From Sedimentisphaerales bacterium (GTDB lineage Bacteria; Planctomycetota; Phycisphaerae; Sedimentisphaerales; Anaerobacaceae), in contig JAFGLV010000031.1 of assembly GCA_016927855.1 (NCBI GenBank), positions 62,001 to 126,000 of the forward strand: 64,000 nucleotides of DNA, in the 5' to 3' direction. Made by a program: the position numbers and the translations under genes. Under the pieces are notes generated by a model that was not told the DNA's origin, made no database searches, and saw only the letters and a list, made by a program, of their open reading frames with translations. Positions within the stretch are counted from its first letter, which is position 1. Each line of letters opens with the position of its first letter. Of the stretch, positions 50,876 to 59,867 are shown in pieces.

Positions 50876-51880
50876 TTACGACTCGCGCACGCCCTCGATC
50901 ACGCTGACTTCGTGCGCGGTCGGGATAATGCGACTGAGGCGCAGGTCCGCTTGATAGAACAACCGTCTGTACTGTTCCTCCGTCCGCTCGCGGCCGCCGA
51001 CGATCAGCATCATCAGGTCGAGCCACTTACCGAAGCACGGTTCGTCCAGCGGTGGGATCACCGTCTCGACCACCAGCACGCGGCCTCCCGGATTCAGCGC
51101 CTGCCGGCAACTGCTCAGGATGGAGACGGCGTCGGCGTCGTCCCAGTCGTGCACGATATGCCGCAGGATGTAGACATCGGCGTGGGGGACCGAAGCGAAG
51201 AAGTCGCCTCCCACGATCCGGCAGCGTTGCGACAAATCCAGGTCCGCGAAGGTGGCGCCAGCGCGGTCCACCACAGCGGGCAGGTCGAACAGGATACCCT
51301 CGACGCTGGGGTAGCGTTGGAGCAGGGCGGCGAGCATGCGGCCGTTGCCTCCGCCGATATCGGCGACGGTTTGAAAGACGGAGAAGTCGTAGGCGTCCAG
51401 CATCGGCTCGGTCTCCGCGATGCCGTGGACCATCATGGCAGCATCGTAGATGGCGTGGCGGTCGGGATGCTCGGTCATGTACGCGAAGAACGGCGCGCCG
51501 AACGCGTCGTCGAAGCCTGGTTTGCCGGTTCGCACGGAGTACAGCAGGTTCCCCCAGGACCGATAGAACTCCGCTCCGGCCATGATACCGAATGACCGCA
51601 GCGAGTCAGGGCCGTCCGTCCGCAGGCAATCGGCCAGCGGCGTCAGGGAGAATCGCCCCTCCCAGTCCTCCGTGAAAATGCCGACGCTGGCCAAGGCACG
51701 CAGCACGCGATGGAGCGCGTCCGAGTGTGCACCGGCATCTTCGGCCAACTCCTGTGCTGTCCTGGGTCCCTCGGCCAGCCGGTCGGCGACACCGAGTTCC
51801 GCCGCCACGTAGATGGCCTGCGTCATCCAGCCCCCGATCATGCGTTTCGACAACTCCTGACTTGATTGCGTGGTAATCAT
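50876..51880 (-). CDS. SAM-dependent O-methyltransferase (family 2 type)
   Basis: The protein is 334 aa from the ATG at 51880, with AAAGGAGG five bases upstream. An N-terminal winged-helix dimerisation domain (about 1-95) precedes the methyltransferase core. Motif I is TVADIGGGNGRMLAALLQRY, and HIVHDWDDADAVSILSSCRQ carries the catalytic His region of plant-type O-methyltransferases. It likely methylates a small aromatic or polyketide-like molecule. No biosynthetic partners are nearby, so the substrate is unknown. Confidence 0.9.
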   Translation of the reverse strand: MITTQSSQELSKRMIGGWMTQAIYVAAELGVADRLAEGPRTAQELAEDAGAHSDALHRVLRALASVGIFTEDWEGRFSLTPLADCLRTDGPDSLRSFGIMAGAEFYRSWGNLLYSVRTGKPGFDDAFGAPFFAYMTEHPDRHAIYDAAMMVHGIAETEPMLDAYDFSVFQTVADIGGGNGRMLAALLQRYPSVEGILFDLPAVVDRAGATFADLDLSQRCRIVGGDFFASVPHADVYILRHIVHDWDDADAVSILSSCRQALNPGGRVLVVETVIPPLDEPCFGKWLDLMMLIVGGRERTEEQYRRLFYQADLRLSRIIPTAHEVSVIEGVRES

Positions 51881-52205
51881 AGTTGCCTCCTTTGCTTGCA
51901 CCTGGATCGTCTCGATCCGCCCCTTGCCATAACGCGCTATCCGACGTTGGATGAACTGCGCGCAAACTACCCGAGCGTGTGAGTTGCGTTGCGGATACGG
52001 CGTCTCCGACCAGCGTGTTCTCTTTTCTCACTTATGAGAAGACTCTCACCCCTCCGTTCTGCTCAGGTGCATCCGGTGCCCGTAGTGGGCGCGAAGAAGT
52101 CCGGCGCCGGGAGCCTGGGGTGGTCGATCGCGCCTCGTGGTCGCTGCTACCGGAAGATCACATCGAGGAGTCTTTGAAGGCGAAGGTACATGAGCAGGGT
52201 AATCG

Positions 52206-53453
52206 TCAAGCCCACGGCCAACCCCAATACCAACCCCCGATAGCGATGACTAGCGCTCGGTGCTTTCGGATGAGCTTGCCCATGCGATACGTTGCTGACT
52301 CCGGGCCCGCGATGAGAGGGTAGCCGTTGAGATAGTTGCGGATGTCGTCCGCCATCTCCGACGCCGATTTGTAGCGTCGGCAGCGGTCTTTCTGCATGGC
52401 CTTCAAGGGAATCCACTCGAGCTCCCGCTGAAGGCGTTTCGCCAGGGCGATCACGTGCGTGCTGCGGCAGGCCGCGATCGTCTTGGCTGTCTCGCCCAAG
52501 CGTGTCAGTCGCGCACTGGGCGAAAGCGGTTCTCGCTCGCGAATCGTCTGTTGCATCTCCGCCAGTCCGGCACGTTCGAGAAATTCCGGCTCGAAGGGGG
52601 TCACGCCTGTCAGGAGTTCGTAGAAGATCACCCCGAGTGAATAGATGTCGGACCGAGTATCGATATCGTGGGTGGCGAAGTCCACTTGCTCGGGGCTCAT
52701 GTACTGCGGTGTGCCCAAGATCTGGCCCTGAAGGGTCGCACAGGTCTTGTCGGTCAACGGCTGGGCTACCGCCTTGGCAATGCCGAAGTCGATGATCTTC
52801 GGCGCGGCACGGTCTCCCTGCTGCGTCACCAGGATGTTCGACGGTTTGAGATCCCTGTGTATGATTCCTTTCTGATGGGCGTGATGGACACCCTCACAGA
52901 CCTGCTCGAACAGTCTCAACCTCGCTTCGACGCCGAGCTTGTGTTCGTCACAGTACGTGGTTAGAGATGCGCCGCGCACATATTCCATCACGAAATAAGG
53001 TCGTCCCGCCTCAGTAGTTCCGGCGTCAAGAACGCGAGCGATATTCGGGTGGTCCAGAAGGGCCAACGCCTGTCTCTCGGCTTCGAACCGGGCGATGACC
53101 TGTCTGGAATCCATGCCGGGTTTTATGATCTTAAGAGCTACACAGCGTCTGAGCGGCGCCTTCTGCTGGGCCAGATACACCAGTCCCATACCGCCTTCGC
53201 CGATCAGTTCCAGGAGCTCGTACCGGTCTATGACTGTGCCCGGTCCGGCGAGCTTGGCGGGATCTTCCGACGCGGTGGACAGACCCGTCGGCAGCGACTC
53301 GAGGAAGTCACCTGCTTGTTCGTGGGCCTGCAGCAGGGACTCTACGTCCGCGCGCATCTCCGGGTTTCCCCGGCAGGTCTCCGCGATGTAGGCCGCACGT
53401 TCGGATCGGTCGGCCATCTCTACCGCCTTCTGGAAAATCTCTTCTGCGCTCAT
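52206..53453 (-). CDS. Ser/Thr protein kinase (Pkn type), frameshifted at membrane anchor
   Basis: The product is 415 aa. An N-terminal segment (about 1-65) of the kind shared by planctomycete kinases precedes the kinase domain. Key parts are GEGGMG (85-90), VALK with K108, HRDLKPSN (199-206) and DFG (222-224), so it should be active. At the C-terminus the frame reads KHRALVIAIGGWYWGWPWA and stops. One base shifted, the DNA continues as LVLGLAVGLTITLLMYLRLQ and RLLDVIFR to a stop at 52147. So a one-base deletion has probably cut the membrane helix. Sequencing error is possible. The usual C-terminal repeat domains are absent in either reading. Confidence 0.9.
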   Translation of the reverse strand: MSAEEIFQKAVEMADRSERAAYIAETCRGNPEMRADVESLLQAHEQAGDFLESLPTGLSTASEDPAKLAGPGTVIDRYELLELIGEGGMGLVYLAQQKAPLRRCVALKIIKPGMDSRQVIARFEAERQALALLDHPNIARVLDAGTTEAGRPYFVMEYVRGASLTTYCDEHKLGVEARLRLFEQVCEGVHHAHQKGIIHRDLKPSNILVTQQGDRAAPKIIDFGIAKAVAQPLTDKTCATLQGQILGTPQYMSPEQVDFATHDIDTRSDIYSLGVIFYELLTGVTPFEPEFLERAGLAEMQQTIREREPLSPSARLTRLGETAKTIAACRSTHVIALAKRLQRELEWIPLKAMQKDRCRRYKSASEMADDIRNYLNGYPLIAGPESATYRMGKLIRKHRALVIAIGGWYWGWPWA

Positions 53454-53594
53454 ACCTTGATCTCCTGCGACAAGTCAAGTTGCTCGACCTCTCCTTCCAG
53501 CCATTACAGCGCCGTCTGAGCGCATCCTGGACCATGATTCTCCCAGAAGAACCTCAAATTCTTTGAGAGCCGAGGTGAGGAGCGGAAGGAGCCA

Positions 53595-54149
53595 TCATCT
53601 GGACGTTATGGCCCTGTAGAGCCAGGCCCGGGCGTAGGCCCAATGCCGCTTGGCCATCGTCGGAGAGATTTCCAGGAGGTCTGCCGCCTGCTCCAGCGTC
53701 AAACCGGCGAAATAGCGAAGCTTGACCAGCTTGGCCTTGATCTCGTCGGAGGCCTCCAGTTTGGCAAGGGCCTCGTCCAGCGCAAGCAGGTCTTCCGAGG
53801 GAGCCTCGATGGCGAACTGGGCTTCGTCAGCCCTAACTCGGTGCTGATTGCCACCCCGTTTGAGACGGCGCTTGCGGCGAGCGTTTTCGATGAGTATCCG
53901 GCGCATGGCTTCCGCGGCTGCCGCAAAGAAGTGGGTGCCGCTCCTCCATGTCTGGCCTTGCGCGCCGGCCAGGCGAAGATAGACCTCGTGCACGAGGGCG
54001 GTGGCCTGCAGCGTCTGACCCGGTCGCTCTCGCGACAGCTTTCGCGCCGCCAACTGGCGCAGGTCTTGATAGACCGCGGGAAGCAATTGATCGGCAGCCC
54101 GATTGTCCCCTTGCTCGATGGCATTCAGGATGCGGGTGACCTCGTCCAT
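53595..54149 (-). CDS. ECF-type sigma factor (planctomycete Sigma70_ECF group)
   Basis: The protein is 184 aa from the ATG at 54149 (GGAGA upstream). A longer frame exists but overlaps the fucose isomerase gene. Region 2 contains LVHEVYLRLAGAQGQTWRSG and HFFAAAAEAMRRILIENARR, and region 4 contains FAGLTLEQAADLLEISPTMA followed by KRHWAYARAWLY. These motifs match the group regularly paired with Ser/Thr kinases in planctomycetes. The kinase gene lies 140 bases downstream on the same strand. Confidence 0.93.
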   Translation of the reverse strand: MDEVTRILNAIEQGDNRAADQLLPAVYQDLRQLAARKLSRERPGQTLQATALVHEVYLRLAGAQGQTWRSGTHFFAAAAEAMRRILIENARRKRRLKRGGNQHRVRADEAQFAIEAPSEDLLALDEALAKLEASDEIKAKLVKLRYFAGLTLEQAADLLEISPTMAKRHWAYARAWLYRAITSR

Positions 54150-54190
54150 ATAGGCTCTCCGCAGCCGGGCTCCTTCCGGAAAGGCCGTGG

Positions 54191-55918
54191 TCAGCGGCCG
54201 CCCCTGATCACTTTGTAGGCGTTCTCGCCGCCGTTGATCAGGTGGATCAGCGGGCTGGGGCGGTCGGTGCCTTCGATGAACGCCGGCCGCGCCGCCCAGG
54301 GGGTGACGCTGAGCACGCCGGTCAGGTCCATCCAGTGTTGCAGGCGCGCCACCGGCAGGTTCCAGGTCATGTGGAAGTGGTTGGCCGGCGGATACTGCTT
54401 GTACTCGACCATGCTGGCGTACTTGGGCACGACGAACGTGTGCGGCCAGGTCGGCGTCGTCAGGTCGCACATGGCTTTGCCCAGCTTCTCCGGCACCTCG
54501 GTCGTATGGGCCTCGTCCCAGATCAGGCTGAACAGGCCGGTGACACTGCTGTAGGCCATACGGGCCGCGATGCCGTCGATGCCCGCCGGGGTCATGAAGG
54601 TCACGGAGTTGCCGCCACCGGGGAAGTAGAACTCGTCGGCCAGCGGCATCGACACGCGGTCCATGATCTGCTTGACGGTCGAACCCGGCGCAGCGGCCCA
54701 GTCGAACGAAGCACTGCCAGAGTTGTCGCCGTCCACGAGGCCCTTGCTGAACCAGTCAGTGTCTTTGTCGAGCTTCCTGAGGCCCAGCCTGCTCGACAGC
54801 TCCTGGATTTCCCACGCCTCCCAGACCTTGCGAAAGTCCATGAACAGCGGGGGATTGCCCCCGCTCAGGTAGGTCATGAAGAGCATGGTCAGCAGTCCTT
54901 GCACGTCGGCCTCGGTCGCGTAAGGCAGAGGCGCCTTGGTGCCGGCGTGGTCGAACGAGCTGTTGAAGAAGGACTCCATCACGTCCGCGACCGGCAGCGG
55001 CAGGCCGCGTCGGTCGCTGCCCCATTCGAGCTGGCTCATGAACCCACCGCCGACGGCGTTCAGATCGGCCATGACGTCGCGCACGATCAGGTACATCGCC
55101 AGTGACAGGTTGAAGCGCTCGCTGTCGGCGTCGTCGCGCAATTCGAGCCGCTTGCCGACGTAGCGGTCGATCCACCCGCGCAGGTCCTTGAGTTCTTTCT
55201 CTTTGTAGGCCTTCTTGTTGAGCATGTCGGCCAGCAGCTTCATGTCGAGCCGCGTGATTTCGATACCGAAGGTGTTTCGCGTCGGCAGGACGTGGGCCAA
55301 AGCGGTCTCCATCCCCATCGAGTCGTGCCCGAAGACGACGACGCGCCGGCCGCGCAGCGCGACTGCCGTGACCGCCGCGTAGCACCAGTCGATGAGGCTC
55401 CCGGCGGTCTGCTCGGTCATCTGAGGTTCCTGTCCGGTGTCCGGCCAGGTGCCGACATTCAGGGCAGCCATCTTGCCGTACTGGGCCAGCGCACCATTGA
55501 GGGCGTGGGCGTAAACCACGCCGGGACGCGGGCCGCTGTTACCACAGGTGATATTGAAGGGAGTATTCGGCGGGAATTGCTGAAGCAGCGAGATCGTCGT
55601 CAGTTGCGGAAAGGCCCAGGTGTCCGGCACGCAGACGATGACATCGACGCCGGCCTTGCGGAACTGCTCGGCGACGATGTCCGCTTGCGCCTCGCCGTCG
55701 ACCAGCACGGTCGAGTAGACCACGGGCACCGGCACCTTGTCCGGCAGGAGCACGCTGCCGCTGATGACGTCGGCGGCCATCTTAACGATATTCTGACACC
55801 GCGTGCGGCTGTCCTCGTCGATGCGCGGATCGCTCGTGGCAAACACGCCAATCACCGGCACGTTGGGCGTGGCCTTCTTGATGTTCGGCAACGGACTGGC
55901 TTCAGTCTTCTTCCCCAT
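54191..55918 (-). CDS. fucI: L-fucose isomerase
   Basis: The protein is 575 aa, close to the usual 590. Catalytic candidates agree with the family: E336 in ATEADVQG, D361 in MDFRKVW, and H514 or H516 in ANHFHMTW. It begins with a charged leader before VPVIGVFATSDPRIDEDSRT. The enzyme converts L-fucose to L-fuculose with Mn2+ in the cytoplasm. Nearby genes (2-oxo acid dehydrogenase, aldolase/dehydrogenase at the right edge) fit 6-deoxysugar catabolism. It may also accept related sugars. Confidence 0.85.
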   Translation of the reverse strand: MGKKTEASPLPNIKKATPNVPVIGVFATSDPRIDEDSRTRCQNIVKMAADVISGSVLLPDKVPVPVVYSTVLVDGEAQADIVAEQFRKAGVDVIVCVPDTWAFPQLTTISLLQQFPPNTPFNITCGNSGPRPGVVYAHALNGALAQYGKMAALNVGTWPDTGQEPQMTEQTAGSLIDWCYAAVTAVALRGRRVVVFGHDSMGMETALAHVLPTRNTFGIEITRLDMKLLADMLNKKAYKEKELKDLRGWIDRYVGKRLELRDDADSERFNLSLAMYLIVRDVMADLNAVGGGFMSQLEWGSDRRGLPLPVADVMESFFNSSFDHAGTKAPLPYATEADVQGLLTMLFMTYLSGGNPPLFMDFRKVWEAWEIQELSSRLGLRKLDKDTDWFSKGLVDGDNSGSASFDWAAAPGSTVKQIMDRVSMPLADEFYFPGGGNSVTFMTPAGIDGIAARMAYSSVTGLFSLIWDEAHTTEVPEKLGKAMCDLTTPTWPHTFVVPKYASMVEYKQYPPANHFHMTWNLPVARLQHWMDLTGVLSVTPWAARPAFIEGTDRPSPLIHLINGGENAYKVIRGGR

Positions 55919-56006
55919 GAGGGCTACCCTTCATTATTGATGATCGATGATTGATTATTGATGATTGAGTTACCGAGGCCGGTCACAGCCCAAAGACAAT
56001 TATCCG
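55919..56006. repeat. Inverted ATTGATGATTGA-type words between fucI and the E2 gene
   Basis: Copies of ATTGATGATCGATGATTG face TTATCAATCATCAATT across the gap. They could form a hairpin in the transcript. Function is unknown. Confidence 0.5.
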
Positions 56007-57323
56007 TCATCCTTTATCAATCATCAATTCTCTCGGGTCTTCCAATAGCTTCTTGACGAGGTCGAGGAACTGGGCGGCGTACGCGCCGTTGGTGATCTTG
56101 TGGTCTACCGACAGCGTCATGTTCATCAGCTTGCGCACGAGGATGTTGCCGTTGTCGGGCACGCACGTGTCGGTGATCTGGCCGACACCCAGAATCGAAC
56201 ACTGGCCGGGCACGACGATCGGGATGAACGAATCGATCCCGAAGGCGCCGAGGTTGCTCACGGTGATGCAACCGCCTTCCAGGTCGGACAGATCCAGCTT
56301 GTCGGCTCGCGTGCGTTCGATCAGCGCCTGACTGTCGCGGGCGAGCTGCTTGAGGTCCTTTTTGTTGGCGTCCTTGACCAGCGGCGCGACCAGGCCGTCG
56401 GGAACCGAGATGGCCAGACCCACGTGGATGGCATCGGCCAGTTTGATCGCGTTGCCGACGAGCTGACCGGTCATGATCGGATATTTCTCCAGCGCGGTCG
56501 CGACCGCTTTAATGATGAAGTCGTTGTAGGAAACCTTGACGTCGCCGGCTTGGTTTATTCTGGTACGCAGCGCGACCATCTCCGTGACGTCGGCTCGGAC
56601 GGTCAGATAGAAGCAGGGAATTTCCTGCTTGGACTTGAGCATGCGCTCGGCGGTGATGCGCTGGAGCCGGTTCAAAGGAACCGTGGCCCCCAGCGTGGCC
56701 TGGGCAGACTGTGGCGAGGGCATCTTGCCCTTGCTTTTCGTGTCGAGGGCATCTTGCCTTCGAATCGCGGGCTGGAAGCCCGCGACACGCAAGGGCGGGA
56801 CGCCCTCGCCACGGGCTGGTCGGGCCTGGGCCGCGGTCCGGATGTCCAGCTCGGTGATTTTGCCTATCGGACCGGTGCCTTTGACCCTCGTGATGTCCAC
56901 GCCCATCTCCTGCGCCAGCCTCTTGGCGCGAGGCGACGCCATGATCCGGCCGGTCGGTTTGGCGGGCTCGGGCTCAGGCTGGACCGGCTCTGGTACCGCC
57001 GGGGTTGCAGGCGCTGCCACGGAGGCCGCGGCAGTCGGCTCGATGCCCAGCAGCGCATCGGCGACGCTTTGCGGCACATCTTCGTTCTCTTCGCCCAGGA
57101 TCATCATCGGCGCACCGATAGGTAGCGTCTGGTTGTTCTGGACCAGGATGTACTTGACGAAACCGCCGAGCGGAGATTCCATTTCGAGCGTCGCTTTATC
57201 CGTCTCGATCTCGAAGATCACGTCGCCTTTCTTGACTTGGTCGCCCACCTTGACCGGGCAATTGACGACGGTGCCTTCCTCCATCGTCTGGCCGAGTTGC
57301 GGCAGTCTGATCTCTTTTGCCAT
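56007..57323 (-). CDS. Dihydrolipoamide acyltransferase E2 (pyruvate dehydrogenase type)
   Basis: The protein is 438 aa. A lipoyl domain with K43 (ETDKATLEMESP) covers 1-80. The E1/E3-binding domain is at about 126-165 (RIMASPRAKRLAQEMGVDIT). The catalytic domain ends with DHKITNGAYAAQFLDLV, whose D407-H408 pair is the DHxxxxG active-site motif. The linker between them contains a 34-codon segment encoded by a palindromic repeat element (56711-56812). The E2 transfers acyl groups to CoA. The E1 gene lies directly upstream, but no E3 gene is in the window. Confidence 0.93.
   Translation of the reverse strand: MAKEIRLPQLGQTMEEGTVVNCPVKVGDQVKKGDVIFEIETDKATLEMESPLGGFVKYILVQNNQTLPIGAPMMILGEENEDVPQSVADALLGIEPTAAASVAAPATPAVPEPVQPEPEPAKPTGRIMASPRAKRLAQEMGVDITRVKGTGPIGKITELDIRTAAQARPARGEGVPPLRVAGFQPAIRRQDALDTKSKGKMPSPQSAQATLGATVPLNRLQRITAERMLKSKQEIPCFYLTVRADVTEMVALRTRINQAGDVKVSYNDFIIKAVATALEKYPIMTGQLVGNAIKLADAIHVGLAISVPDGLVAPLVKDANKKDLKQLARDSQALIERTRADKLDLSDLEGGCITVSNLGAFGIDSFIPIVVPGQCSILGVGQITDTCVPDNGNILVRKLMNMTLSVDHKITNGAYAAQFLDLVKKLLEDPRELMIDKG
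56711..56812. repeat. 102-bp palindromic repeat element within the E2 gene
   Basis: GTGGCGAGGGC at the left end pairs with GCCCTCGCCAC at the right end. Inside lies a perfect 8-bp stem, CGCGGGCT-GGA-AGCCCGCG (56766-56784), and the word CGAGGGCATCTTGCC occurs twice. The length is exactly 34 codons, so the reading frame of the E2 gene is kept. It looks like a REP/MITE-type unit. Confidence 0.82.
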
Positions 57324-57394
57324 CTATACAGTCCCCTTTGGATCTATGATCTGCGATTTGTAGTGTCCAGGACCACAAGTCGCCCATCTGCTGC

Positions 57395-59641
57395 TTACCG
57401 GCTTACCGCCTGCTTGACGGCAGCGACGATGCGCTCGACGCTCGGGATGCTGGCGTTTTCCAACGGCTCGCTCATCGGCGGCGGCACGTCCCGCGCCGCC
57501 AGGTTGATCGGCCTGGAATCGAGGTAATCGAAGCCCCGCCAGCCGTCACCGTACTCGTATTCCATAACCTGCCCGGCGATCTCGCGTCCCGCGCCGCACC
57601 AGCAGAAGCCTTCGCTGACGGTAATGAGCCGACCCGTCTTCTTCACCGACTCGGCGATGGTCTTGGCGTCGAGCGGTTTGAGGGTGCGCACGTCGATGAC
57701 CTCGGCGTCGATGCCGTGCTGATCGGCCAGGACTTTGGCGGCCTCCAGGGAGACCATCGCCATCCGGCTGTAGCTGACGATCGTCGCGTCGGCGCCGGGA
57801 CGCTTGACGTCTGCGACGCCCAACGGAATGATGTAGTCCCCTTCGGGGACCGGGCCGACCTGACCGTACGTCGCTTTGTGCTCGATGAACACGACGGGAT
57901 TATCGCTGCGAATGGCGGCTTTGAGCAGGCCCTTGGCGTCGTAGGGCGTGGAGGGCATGACCACGTAGAGTCCCGGCGGGTGCATGAGCCATGCCTCCAG
58001 CGACTCGGAATGGTGCGCCGCGATACAGCGCCCGACGCCACCTTCGGTGCGTAGGACCATCGGCACCTTGGCTTTACCGCCGAACATGTAGCGGTTGTAG
58101 GCACCGACGTGCACGAGCTGATCCATCGCGATAGTCAGGAAGTCGACGTACATGATCTCCGCGATCGGACGCATACCGCGCAGCGCGGCGCCGACGCCAG
58201 CGCCGGCGATGGCGGCCTCGGAGATGGCGGTGTCGATGACGCGCTCGGTGCCGAACTCCGCCAGCAGGCCACGCGTGGCCTGATAGGCGCCGCCATAGAG
58301 GCCGACGTCCTCGCCGAAAATGAAAACGCGCTCGTCTCGTCGCATTTCCTCCGCCTGAGCGGCCGCGACCGCCTGGCCCATCGTCATCACGTCCATGCCG
58401 TACTGCGACTTGATCTTCGCGCGGGCCTCTTCGGTCTTGTCCTTTTTGGTCTTGGCGGTCGAGGTTTGCACCGCCGCTTCGAACGCGGCGCTTGCCTCCA
58501 TGACCCTGGGCGACGTGGCTTTGTCGTGGTCGATGACATCGGCCGGATAGGTCTCCGTGACATAGACGTCTTTGTCTACGTCGGCGGCGTTGGGCCAGGG
58601 ACTGTCAATGGCGAACTGTGTCGCGGTCTCGATGACGCCGAACGCCTTGTCCTTGATCGCGTCCAGTTCCTGCTCCGTGCACAGCCCTTCGGAGGCGAGC
58701 TTGTCACGCCAAACGGTGATAGGATCGCGATCGTGCCAGGCTTTCTCCTCCGCCTTGGTGCGATAGGCGCGAGGGTCGCTGCGGCTATGGCCGTACCAAC
58801 GGTAGGTCTTGCACTCGATGATGGTCATGCCGTTGCCGGTGCGAGCGCGTTCGATCGCGCGACGGACCGCGAGGAAGACCGCGGCCGGGTCCTGGCCGTC
58901 CACGATCACGCCCGGAACGTCATACGCGGCCGCACGGACGGCAATGTCTTCGATGTTGCTGGCGCACAGTGTGCCATCGACGTTGCTGCCCGAGAAGGGG
59001 ACACTCATGCCGTAAAGGTTGTTCTCGATGATCGCCACCAGCGGAACGTTCAGCGTCGAAGCCATGTTCATCGACTCGTGGAAAGTACCGGTGTTGGTAG
59101 CGCCGTCACCGAAGAAGGACAACACGACCTTGCCGCTCTTCTTGCGTTTCTCCGCCAGCGCCGCGCCGACGGCCGGAGGCTGGTTGCCGCCGACGATGCC
59201 GGTCGAGCCGAGATTGTTCTGCTGCTGGACTTCCGCGATGTGCATGGAGCCGCCGCGACCTTTGCAGTAGCCGGTCTCCCGGCCCATCAGCTCGGCCATC
59301 ATCGCGTTCCAGTGATTCTGGCGGTCCTCCTCGCTGTCGCAGTACTTGTTGCCGACCGCGCCGCAGTGGCCGTGACCTCGGTGGGTCGAACCGATGACGT
59401 CGCCGCGTTCCATGGCTGCGATGGCACCGGTGGCAACCGCCTCCTGGCCGGCGTACAGGTGGGATGCGCCCTTGATGATGTTCTGGCCCAGCAGATCGAA
59501 GACCTTCTCTTCGAAAAAGCGGATCTCGTAAATCGTCCTCAGCCAGTCCTTGGCGTCGTCGAGTGTGATGAGCCCCTGGCCAATCAATTCCTTCATCTTG
59601 GGGATCGCTGTCCTACGCGTATCCTCGAGAGTGTACCCCAT
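57395..59641 (-). CDS. 2-oxo acid dehydrogenase E1, fused alpha and beta subunits
   Basis: The protein is 748 aa with GAGGAG eight bases upstream. The alpha half (about 1-400) carries the thiamine pyrophosphate motif GDGATNTGTFHESMNMASTL ending in ENN at 206-208. The beta half (from about 418) begins MTMGQAVAAAQAEEMRRDER and has FIFGEDVGLYGGAYQATRGL. Alpha and beta are separate genes in most bacteria, so the fusion is notable though known. With the E2 downstream it would form pyruvate dehydrogenase or a related acyl-CoA-forming complex. Confidence 0.93.
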   Translation of the reverse strand: MGYTLEDTRRTAIPKMKELIGQGLITLDDAKDWLRTIYEIRFFEEKVFDLLGQNIIKGASHLYAGQEAVATGAIAAMERGDVIGSTHRGHGHCGAVGNKYCDSEEDRQNHWNAMMAELMGRETGYCKGRGGSMHIAEVQQQNNLGSTGIVGGNQPPAVGAALAEKRKKSGKVVLSFFGDGATNTGTFHESMNMASTLNVPLVAIIENNLYGMSVPFSGSNVDGTLCASNIEDIAVRAAAYDVPGVIVDGQDPAAVFLAVRRAIERARTGNGMTIIECKTYRWYGHSRSDPRAYRTKAEEKAWHDRDPITVWRDKLASEGLCTEQELDAIKDKAFGVIETATQFAIDSPWPNAADVDKDVYVTETYPADVIDHDKATSPRVMEASAAFEAAVQTSTAKTKKDKTEEARAKIKSQYGMDVMTMGQAVAAAQAEEMRRDERVFIFGEDVGLYGGAYQATRGLLAEFGTERVIDTAISEAAIAGAGVGAALRGMRPIAEIMYVDFLTIAMDQLVHVGAYNRYMFGGKAKVPMVLRTEGGVGRCIAAHHSESLEAWLMHPPGLYVVMPSTPYDAKGLLKAAIRSDNPVVFIEHKATYGQVGPVPEGDYIIPLGVADVKRPGADATIVSYSRMAMVSLEAAKVLADQHGIDAEVIDVRTLKPLDAKTIAESVKKTGRLITVSEGFCWCGAGREIAGQVMEYEYGDGWRGFDYLDSRPINLAARDVPPPMSEPLENASIPSVERIVAAVKQAVSR

Positions 59642-59867
59642 GCCATCTACTCCTCTATTGGACCGTTGCGTGGCCCTCCGCTCAGCCGGATGCGCGAGGA
59701 CCTCCCGTTGGCAGTGTCAAAGACAGGCACTATAGCAGATTCCCCGGCTTGGAGCAACCTTCTTGGAGGTCCCAGAGCCCTGATTTGGCGCCACGGTCCG
59801 GGAAGGGTAGAATCTGACATTCGAACGGCTTACTGACATATCCGAGGTTCTGACAGAGGAGTTGGAA

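Noticed and set aside
58109-59836. 575-codon frame on the plus strand opposite the E1 gene
   Set aside because: It lies opposite a complete, well-conserved E1 protein. Its content is the low-complexity pattern expected of a shadow frame.
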